DNA from: Chiua virens
Lineage: Eukaryota > Basidiomycota > Agaricomycetes > Boletales > Boletaceae
DNA length: 64,000 nt
Assembly: GCA_019787685.1 (NCBI GenBank)
Contig: JAHNUO010000011.1
Span: 1,612,001-1,676,000 of the forward strand
Reading direction: 5' to 3'
Part shown: piece by piece, positions 55,218 through 64,000 of the stretch
How positions within the stretch are numbered: position 1 is the first letter of the stretch
Layout of the letters: every line of letters starts with the position of its first letter
Made by a program: the position numbers and the translations under genes
Notes under the pieces: model-generated
What the model was told of the DNA's origin: nothing
The model's input: only the letters and a program-made list of their open reading frames with translations
Database searches by the model: none

Positions 55218-56225
55218 CATAGCAAAAGGAAGAATTGCACTCTCGGGTTTTCTACACTGCAGTCCATCCTCCGAGTTTATGACTCGTCCTCGACCTTATG
55301 GTGAGTGTGTCAATGGTGGCAATCGCAAATGTTAAGACTAGACCAGACAAGCTGGCAACAGCGACCATCAAAGGTGAAGGAATTTTTAAGTTTTCGCGCG
55401 CCATACCGTTTGATTCGAGATTTTATTCGCACTCGTCTGGATTGTAGAGGATACTAGGACTTCAATACATAACAAGGCTGAATCGGTTCTCCGGAATGGT
55501 GGCGAGAGCAAGAGTGGCTTTGAAATGAGATCGGCCGGACCGTGCAAGTCGGCTTCAGACAACTCTTCCTCGCTGCATGAGAGAACTGCCAATGGTTGCC
55601 AGTGGTGGTATATGTGAGACGTTTTCCCGCAAGTTCTTCTCATCATTGTCTAGGTAGCGATAGTGCCTTGGTGACTATTGGTTTTGAAGACCGCGTCAAT
55701 TCACAGGACATTACGTTACAGTCCATTTTTACCACGAGGACTCTCGACGCCAACCAAAAGCGACTCTTGCAAGCATCATGCATACCCTCATAGGATTAGC
55801 AGGTACATTGGCTGGCATCGGTCCCAGTGTGCCTCCCACTCAGAGCTGAAACTACCTGTACCCAGGAATAATGAATTGGTTCAGGTTCACGAGTCTCTGC
55901 CATCAATGGGTCCTAGACTGGGGCTGCCTGCGATTTGGTAGCTAATTTACTTTGCCGGTTGTCATGTTCTTGCATCTTCCCTGGCCGAAAGTACTGATGT
56001 AGAGGAACATCAATAAGCAAATGTCTTGTTTATCAAAATGATCTTCAAGGACTTACGCGGTATGTTGGTATCCAAAGCTTTCTAATAACTTTCTAAGACG
56101 CCCCCTCGCTCTCTGATTAGCTAGCATGGTGACACACTGTGTGGCTGGCTATATCCTCGGAGCTTTTCAGGCGAGCATGGTAGAACTATCGGTGATACGA
56201 TGAGCGTGTCAACCTCACAGGAACA
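55218..56225. other. Stretch without a supported gene
   Basis: Short ORFs occur on both strands without motifs. The part from 56150 may belong to the 5' side of the decayed acyltransferase. Confidence 0.4.
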
Positions 56226-58100
56226 TTGTTTCATGGTACACACATATACTGTCGCATGGGCAGATCGTCCAGAGAGTTACCAGCTTCCGCATGGTTACGA
56301 TTCAAGCCACAACCCCTGTTTTTTCGAGTTCCTTGGAAACAATTGGACTCAGACGAGCGCAATCCCTGGCTAACGTTCTTGGTGGCGATCCCTCGGTATC
56401 ACGGAAGACGTGGGCATTTATGCCCCCGAGAACGTGCGCCGCGCATGGTTATCTGTGAAACGACGCTTTCCGCTCATTGCAGCCGAGGTACTCGAATAAG
56501 ACAACAGTCTCCACTTTGTTGTTCGGGAACGGGATGTCACCTCTCTTCGCGAGGAAGAGGTCACCTTTGGTACCATATCGTCGTTCGATGACGCTAAACA
56601 ACCCCCCCATGAAAACAAGGATTGTCCACGGCCGTTATCTCCAAGGTTACTTGCACGCATATATGTGCTCAGCCAAACCGATTGCCCAGAGAACTTCCAC
56701 GTTGCTCTCCCAATCGATCACTGCATCACCGATGGATGTTCGACAAGCACTATTCTGCGAGCATTTTTCCAGATACTATCGACCTCATTTGATCCCCATC
56801 CTTCCCCTATTGAGGAGAGGCTTCAAATGTGCCGCCCAGTGGAGATTTGGGTGTTCCCTGATGACGTACCACTCGTCAAACGCAGATGGAAGAGAGCAAT
56901 AGGGTATGCTCTCCATGTCGTGCAACGTGCCCGACTCGCAGTAAGGCATTGTCTCTTCTCGATGAAAACAGCACTGAGGTATGGGTGACAGGGTGGACAC
57001 ACGTTACCTGGGAACTTTACACGAGCAACCCTAATGACACCCGCAAAGTCCCGCACTCAGCTAGTATCCTTCCCACCCGATATTTCTGCCACGATTTTCT
57101 TCCACTGTAGACGTCACAGCATCACCCTCAATTCTGCCTACCACACATTCAGTCAGGTCGCTCTATCCCGATTGTCGTGCCGTCGGTATATGAGGGGCGA
57201 GATTTCCGAGGAAGAATGGGAGTATCGAAAACGCTAGCCGATGCTGTTCGTCGGACTGGTCAACCTCCGTTCCTACTTGGACGCAGACTGGTTCTGTAGT
57301 GGAGGTTCTGGAGAAGTAGGGCCGAATTTTAGCTTCCATCAGCATGTCCTCCCGTTTATGCCACTCGGCGCGAGGAGCTGGAGCTGGTCGACGGCGCACC
57401 GCGATTCCAAGATCTCATGTCGTTTGGGCGCTTCTTGTTGCGGTGCGAGTAGGTTCCTCGAAATATGCATTGCGGTACACAGCAGCGCACTCGAAGTGAA
57501 CAAGATAAAGGCAACGCACTGGCGACGGGACGTGGAGCAGGCCCGTCGGAGCGTCGACGCCCTCGAACCGCCTCCTTTGCAACATCATGGACCCGTCTTT
57601 ACTCAGCGAGACTCCAGTTTGGGAAACGTGAGTCGTCCTTTCGAGCGATCGTCCACATTCTCGCGATGCCACTTTCTCTTTTATTCCTTGCGTTGATGCG
57701 TGCCAACGTTAGACGGATCAAATGATGCCATTCGAATACCCACTCCCCGCGAACCACCCCCTCTCTCCCCTCTCTCCGTTCCCTCATCCCCACCGCGCCG
57801 GATATCCTGTCTACACGGTCCCTGATGATGTCGTGACGCAGTGCGAACGACCACGGCTGCACGTAGCATATTGGCAACCGCATCTTCGTTCACGTCCAGC
57901 CGATGTGTACATTGGCGCACTCACCACTCAAAAAGAGCTTCGGTACTATGCGTTCTATGATGAGAACGTCTAGCAAATACTTGATACGAGAATTCACGGG
58001 CGAATTGAAAAACGCAACATTGTGGTATCTGGGACAGCGGCAGGAGAGGGTGAAGAATTTGAAGGACGTCAAGTGCAAGTTGTAGTATTTTCTGGCTTGA
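56226..58100 (+). pseudogene. HXXXD-type acyltransferase (alcohol acetyltransferase-like)
   Basis: From MVHTYTVAWADRPESYQLPH the plus strand carries VYAPENVRRAWLSVKRRFPL, then HFVVRERDVTSLREEEVTFG. The catalytic-type motif PIDHCITDG (HXXXD) lies near 56715, and TFNSAYHT-like LNSAYHTFSQVALSRL near 57130. After that come GLVNLRSYLDADWF (near 57255), LPFMPLGAR, PLPANHPLSPLSPF and LYIGA-like segments. These fit fungal condensation-fold acyltransferases, which use acyl-CoA. TAA near 56497 (AAEVLE*DNSLH), TAG at 57235 (YRKR*PMLF) and several frame changes show that it is decayed. Likely substrate unknown; related enzymes sit in secondary-metabolite clusters, but no partner genes are seen here. Confidence 0.5.
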
Positions 58101-58463
58101 CGGAGGCTTCATGCCATCATCGTCTCATGTCTCGTATTCAAAATTAAGCTTAAGCAGTTATAGGCATGATGGAGCATAGGATGCACCCTAATAGTATCTC
58201 CAAGGGGCAAGATACGCAACAAGTTATAGGACGTAGACACACTGGCATGGATCAATAAGTATATTCCCCTTCGCGAGAACCCTGTTCGAGCTTACCCACA
58301 GGCTTGAAGGAACTTCCCGTCGAATCCATCCAAACCTTTAATCTTTGCAAGATGATCGATCAGATGTCGTGTCAAGACAATCGCACTGAAGAGAGGGAGA
58401 GGGAGAGTCTGACCGTTCCAATTCATATCGATATCAACAGCAGTGGGTACTGAGGGACACACT
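58101..58463. other. Gap between convergent genes
   Basis: Mixed composition with no ORF of note. It holds the 3' ends of the decayed acyltransferase (plus) and receptor C (minus). Confidence 0.5.
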
Positions 58464-60305
58464 TCATGCGTCACCGCCTTCGCAACTCCTATTTCTCTCT
58501 TCTTCCTCCACCCTGAACATGAATCCGTCGCCTTCACTGTTAGGCTGCTGGGGCTCCTCAAAGGCAATGGTAGACACCACAGGTTGTGACAACTCTGATG
58601 ACCCAAACCCAGCGTCAATGTTGCTGCCGCGTCTGCCCCAGCTATCATGGGCTTACATTTGCCGAGTTTTGACCACCAGTCGAGGGGTTACAATGATGAC
58701 AAGCAAAAATCCGATCGCGGTGAATATGATCGATGCCCATCCATTTCCAGAAATGACACCCAAGTGAACGAGTTCGTTGAGCAGGATGCTACATGATCAT
58801 GAGTCAGAACATTAGCTTTGCATTCATTCTCGTCAACTAGCAGAAAGAATATACTAGGAAAGCGACGGACTTACACAATGAAATAGACAACACCTTGCCT
58901 TGTGATTCCGTAGATGTGGCGGTTCATATTCCAATGCTTCCTCCCTTTGTATAGGTGGGATTCCTTTATGAAGTAGCCAACTGCGAGAAGGCATATCACC
59001 CCGGCAAGGACGAGCGACGACACAGTGACCAGCCGGGCCCAAACGTAAGCGGAATCAGATGTCGTCGACGCGCAAACAGAAAAATCCAGGACGTGACTGT
59101 AAATTACTAAAAAAAAGTTACTCAGTGATTTAGAATGAATGAGTAAGACTGTCAGAAAAAAGAGGCCACTCTGTGTTCTATGAAAGGTTCAAAGTCCAAC
59201 ATACCTGATATTCGACCAGGAAGGCTAAGGATAACGCAAGAGATAATGGCGAAGATAGTGTTCACAGTATAGCATATAAGGAGGATAACCAGAATTGACT
59301 TGGACTGGCTGTAAGCTACCCATACGTGGAGAATAACCACCACTTCAGTTCAAATTGAATATGCCATGAGTTTGGCACATTAGGAAGAAATAAAAGAACA
59401 GCTCACTGTTTACCGCTCCGAGAAAAAAAGTGTACGACCAAGAGCCCAACAGGAAAATTAAGTAACCTTGCAGTGTGCTTGTTGAACAGACTGGCGTTGT
59501 GGAACCATCATATTGTAGACTTACAGCTATTTGGTTGATGTAAGATCAAGCTTAGTATTATGAGGACAACTTGAGAAGGTTTGAATACTGACGTCTAAAG
59601 GATTTGAGAGTATGTTCATCGTCGAAAAAGAGCGAAATCACTTTTTCATCAGCATCGCTGGGTAGAAAGCTACGCCCAATTTGACCTTCCAAGGGGAACA
59701 TCAGCCCCGATTGACCGTGCAGTCCAATGGCTAGTCATTTACCGAGGATAACAGATCCGAAATAAATCAGAGTGATTTTCGAATTCCCCTTGTGTTACGA
59801 GTGGCTAATGGACTTGCATAAAATAGTAAATGCTGAAATAACGAATCTGTTATTTGGTTGTGGTGAGTGTCATAAGCCTTTGGAGACTGATAAATGACCC
59901 ACGATTATAAAAAGGGTAGAGACCCAAGTCCAGGGCTTATGGAACTATTAAAAAATTGATATACTAGGAGCTCGGAACAAATGGGTTGCGCTTTACCCAG
60001 ATGTGTTCTATCTAACTATTGTGTGAACAGACTGCGTGTTGGCACACGAATCAAGATCAAAGCGGTATGATAGTACCTCATTCGGAAGTGCGAGAACTGA
60101 TGCAGAGTTTAGCATGATCAACTTGAGAATGTTTGAAAACACCTTACTGTAGTGATATCCTATGGTGGCGAGATACACGTCTATATACGATTCTGTAAGA
60201 TCCACCAGTTCTAGCTGCAGTCTGTGAACCGGCACACATACCTGCGAAGTAGTTGCTTTCTTGGATGCCTGCGACAATGCTTTGCATAGAATCCAAAGAA
60301 CCCAT
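58464..60305 (-). pseudogene. DUF6533-type multi-pass membrane receptor, paralogue C
   Basis: It starts MGSLDSMQSIVAGIQESNYF (60305), with an intron and then YIDVYLATIGYHY. Later helices include VVILHVWVAYSQSKSILVIL (59345-59280), an ISCVILSLPGRISG segment and FLLVIIVTPRLVVKTRQM (near 58690). The tail AHDSWGRRGSNIDAGFGSSE matches B's HARDVGGRRGEDIDSGFG, but a TAA sits between RQM and AHD where B has a residue (H). Several other exons appear shortened, so C is probably inactive. It is separated from paralogues A and B by about 11 kb holding unrelated genes. Confidence 0.5.
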
Positions 60306-63300
60306 GGCCGCGAAGACTCGTGCATGCTAGGAAAGGCAGAATGAAAAGGACGGTTTTGAGGGCTACTAAGATGTAAGATTCAACCCGCGGAAACGATTTA
60401 AGTACTGTACTTACTATCGTCGCAAGGCTGTGGACACTGCATCAGGTAGGTTTAGTGACCGTAACACCCAATAACCATATTCATCGGGCTCCTCCTGGAG
60501 CTCCGAACCTCGTTTGCATGCAGTGGCATAACAAAGTTATTCCTTATTCGGAAGTGCAGTGATGATGTATACGAGCTGCTTCATCTGGGGAGATAATCGA
60601 GACAATACTGCAAAAACCCAATTTTATCCTCAGTCTGAACTGAATGAACTTTAATCACCGTAGTTTGAATAACACAGTGCCAGTGGCAACGAAGCACCAG
60701 CATTGGAGCTTGTCACGAACACCAAAGCCCACGGATTTCACACTGGCACAACGTTGGACGATGCGAAAGACCAGCTTTACGCTAGAGGAAAGAGAGGTTC
60801 TAGTACGAGCGGAGCGGCCACGATACACAGTACGGACCAGGAGGTTTGTCCACTCATAACACTTCAAGGATCGAGCCCTAACTTGAACTTGAACTCGTCC
60901 GATTGCAACCGATTAAGATTCGATGTGGCACAGGACACGCGTCTTATCGTGTACTATGTATGTGAGATTGACAGAGGAAAATGACCTCAAGCCTAGATCA
61001 TGTGGGGATTCTGTTATCATCTAGAGTGTGCTATGCGACTGTCATAGCAATGATAAGTTAGCATTAGCTGCTGCGGTGCTGCACTGGCTACCATTCGAGC
61101 ATGTATTCTGAATTTATGGTCGATCACATGATGGACTCGGAGAGAAACAACGTTCACCGTGGTTGGCGCATGGCACGATGGAGAACAAGGTCACTGAGTA
61201 CTCAGTAAGCAGCACGTCATATTCATGATCATAATGCCGGTGCTCGACTCAGAATAGTGCTTCGAGATCACTGAGCGCTCTCGTTAATTGGCATTCGAGT
61301 CCGACATCATTGAACGCGTTGCAGATCAGGTTTCAGGCTGATGATGAGGATGCGGCGCCATGGATCACATGCAACACGCTTTGAATAGCAAGACTTCAAG
61401 TCAGTTTGGCACGCCCGCGGCTTGGTTGTTGAGACTTGCCTTGTAAGTTATCACAACAAATATCATTGTCTTATTCCCCGTCAAACGCATGACTCGGACT
61501 CACTCCGTCGACGGCTACGTACGTTGGAAATGAACCCATGATCAGGTTATACGCACCACTGACATGTATCTGCATAGCCTATCTAGAATGGTCCCCCGAA
61601 GACGGGAGACAAATGCAGTGCACTTCATGGCTGCGGCGCAGTCAATCCTGTTCGTGAGCTTCTACCGACTACTCGGATCTGAGTACGTACACTGCAATGG
61701 CTCTGCACATGCCACAAGTAACACGAGTGGAGATAGAAGGTTACGCTCAACGTTGGAACCTCAGCAGCTGACATACCAGTGTCGTCACAACTCGTTATCT
61801 TATCTATCGCGCAATCAGATGAATACCGCAACAGGACAGAAACTGCCTACGACCGACCAGATGACTTGTTTCATGAAAACATGCGCAGGAAACATATGAT
61901 GCGCACCCTGGCTAGTTTAGGCTTCTTTAGGTATTCTAGTCTTGACACGTCACTACAGAAAGGCATGACATGATAATATGACTTTGGATGACCTGCGCCA
62001 ACGTCAGCATGGTTGGATATGGGATACGTACGTGTATGGGATATCATGTACGTGCGGGGATACTGTCGGGAAACTGCGTACTCGAAGCCTGAACGCAGGC
62101 AGGTGACCTGTGGGTGTGACTGGTGACTAGTGCTAGGACTGCGTCAGGTGAACACAGTTAACGACATATGGCGACACGGTGGGGCTCGTGAGGCGATGAG
62201 TCGAAATCAATAAAGGTAGTGGGTAGTAATTCATGATTGTATCCCATTTCCACTTCATCGTCGCCGATCAGCCTCTCACTTGTCGATCACCTCATACGGC
62301 CGGGCATCGCTCCCAGGTACCTTCTGTCGTTCATGCATGCATGACGCATGCATGGTGCCAGCGGGGAGAACAAGCCGTACCCAAACTTGAAGTGTTCCTG
62401 CCTCAGGCCGCAGTCGACTCCAACTGCGTCCATTGCACCATACAATCCAACGCGACTCACGTCTTCAAAACGCGTCTCGGTTGCAATGGAGAGGGGGCGG
62501 AAACACTCGAATTTTAGGTTAGCACGACTCCATGCTAATCGTTATGAGCCACATCACGAACTCCGGTCGGAACGCTGTGAAGACCAGTAATGGAACTCGG
62601 TGCAACGTGATCCTTCGGAATCGTCGTCCTCGGTCCACGCGTACGAGGAGTAGAGACACGCGTCGACTTGGAACACGCATGCGACGACGTCAACTGTCAC
62701 TGTCATCGTTGTCAATGACGTCGAGCAAAGCAAACCCCAGACACCAATTGGAAGACGTCGTCGATGGTAGTCGACAGGGACCCGCAACTGTCGGAAATAT
62801 GATCTGCCGAGCATCTTATTACTCTCACCGAAAGCAGTGAATGACATTTTCCTTTTCCTTTTTTTATTCAAACCCCGCAGTATCCGGGGGCCGGCCTCTC
62901 AAGTCAAACACCGACTCGGACGACGTGCTCCGTGACACACTGGTAAGTACAGGTAGAGTGTCCGTCTGATATCCATCAGCCTCATCGTCCCGCGCCAACG
63001 TCAGATCGGCGTCAACGTGAAACGGTTTACGCCAATCGGCCGACCTCAGAGTCCGCTTCTCATCTCATTCCCCACCCTGTCCAAGCCAAGCCCAATATGC
63101 TTGACACGTTTTTCCGTCATTTCTCCGGACGTTCGATTCTCCAGATGAGTCCGGGCCTTTTCCCCATGCTGTCGAACGCCGCTTAGCTAGCAACGCACCG
63201 CACATCACTTACGCATGACGACCGGAGGCCGGTCGCATCCCGTCACTGCAATGACCGTTCGTGGCATTACGGTCATGACGCGTAATCGAACCCGCCTCGT

Positions 63301-64000
63301 ATACGTGACAGTGATCGGATGTCCATGCAAGTGAATTTCAATGGCCGGCGGGGTGTGCATCCATGCATCCATGCAAGGGATAAGCACGCTCACGCTCGCG
63401 GGCCGTGCGTTCCGTACACGCACGTCAATAATGTCCAAATGCGGATGTACGAGACCTTCTCTTCTCGCCGGCGAAATGGGAACGACTTGAGGCTGAATAG
63501 CGTCCAGGTGGAGAGGTGGGTCGGGCCAACTATAGCGCGTCGCCGCGGCCTCTTGGCAGATGTGCCAATGGTGCTAGCATCGGTAGGATCACCTTTTTTT
63601 TCTCCACCACTGGCCGCACGGCCCGGGTGGCTCGGTCGTCGGGCGATGGTGCGTCGTCACCGTCCGCATCTCTACCAACGTCGTCACCATCCCATCGAGG
63701 TCACGGCATCATACGTGCATCTATCAACGCGCATCAGCACCCTTATCTCAGTCGCGCTGCTGGCATACCTTTTTAGCAAGCGGCCCCAAGTTCTCCCCCG
63801 CTCGCTCTCACGATGGCATTCGGCTTCGCAGCAACGCACCAATCACGAACGAGATCGATCAAACCTTGTCAAGGCGCATCCAAACGCACCACAATGGGCG
63901 AATACACACGATCGATCCAAGGCGCTTTGCCAGGATAGCAAGTCAGAGGTTCCGTTCGGTCGGTACGTTGACGCACGGTGCGGTGCAGGCTCTCCACACT
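60306..64000. other. 3.7-kb stretch without a supported gene
   Basis: Only short ORFs without motifs were seen. Composition becomes richer in CG dinucleotides towards 62600-64000. Frames on the minus strand near 63438-63205 and on the plus strand near 63516-63776 are Arg/Ser/Pro-rich and probably chance products of GC-rich sequence. A promoter or the end of a gene beyond the window is possible. Confidence 0.5.

Noticed and set aside
62530..63780. Genes in the CG-rich right end
   Set aside because: Arg/Ser/Pro-rich frames on both strands without motifs, as expected by chance in GC-rich DNA.

Overview
This 64-kb window is nuclear DNA of a basidiomycete fungus, most likely an Agaricomycete close to Rhizoctonia (inference). 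The signs are short introns of about 45-75 nt with GT(or GC)...AG ends and CTNAY branch points, DUF6533-type membrane receptors, a DUF6532-type gene, a Plavaka transposase and a chromodomain Ty3/Gypsy element. Only two ordinary host genes look clearly intact: ADI1 (acireductone dioxygenase, minus, 37062-37821) and an acyl-protein thioesterase (plus, 52939-53814). Two of three receptor paralogues may also work.

Layout. 1-1.58 kb and 38.03-39.47 kb are two direct copies of one ~1.5-kb segment and enclose a transposon-rich block. 3.16-20.22 kb is a four-level nest. An uncharacterised plus-strand gene is split by a hAT element. The hAT is split by a minus-strand LTR retroelement, and that is split by a young Tf1/sushi-like chromovirus (7637-14535) with LTRs differing at one base in 431. 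20.9-22.45 kb is a non-autonomous hAT-like element with a perfect 8-bp target duplication. 22.8-36.55 kb holds pieces of one minus-strand host-type gene, read here as TRAPPC11 (foie gras plus gryzun regions). It is split by a PIF/Harbinger element (23.2-26.6 kb) and by a block holding a Plavaka transposase, a divergent coiled-coil gene, a Tc1/mariner element and a DUF6532-like gene (28-35.7 kb). A second, deletion-shortened copy of the gryzun part lies on the plus strand at 41.2-41.9 kb.

42.4-47.7 kb and 58.5-60.3 kb carry three paralogous DUF6533-type receptor genes on the minus strand. 50.7-52.6 kb is a plus-strand WD40-like/coiled-coil gene with stops. 54.4-55.2 kb is a MITE-like element containing a tRNA-like segment. 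56.2-58.1 kb is a decayed HXXXD acyltransferase. 60.3-64 kb shows nothing I can support.

The most unusual object is the chromovirus. It appears to self-prime (an 11-nt match between the predicted mRNA 5' end and the PBS), it appears to create its first AUG by splicing, and it carries two extra tightly spaced ORFs (an acidic protein and an 81-aa one-pass membrane protein) before Gag. Gag has three in-frame TGA codons while the 1,217-codon Pol frame is open.
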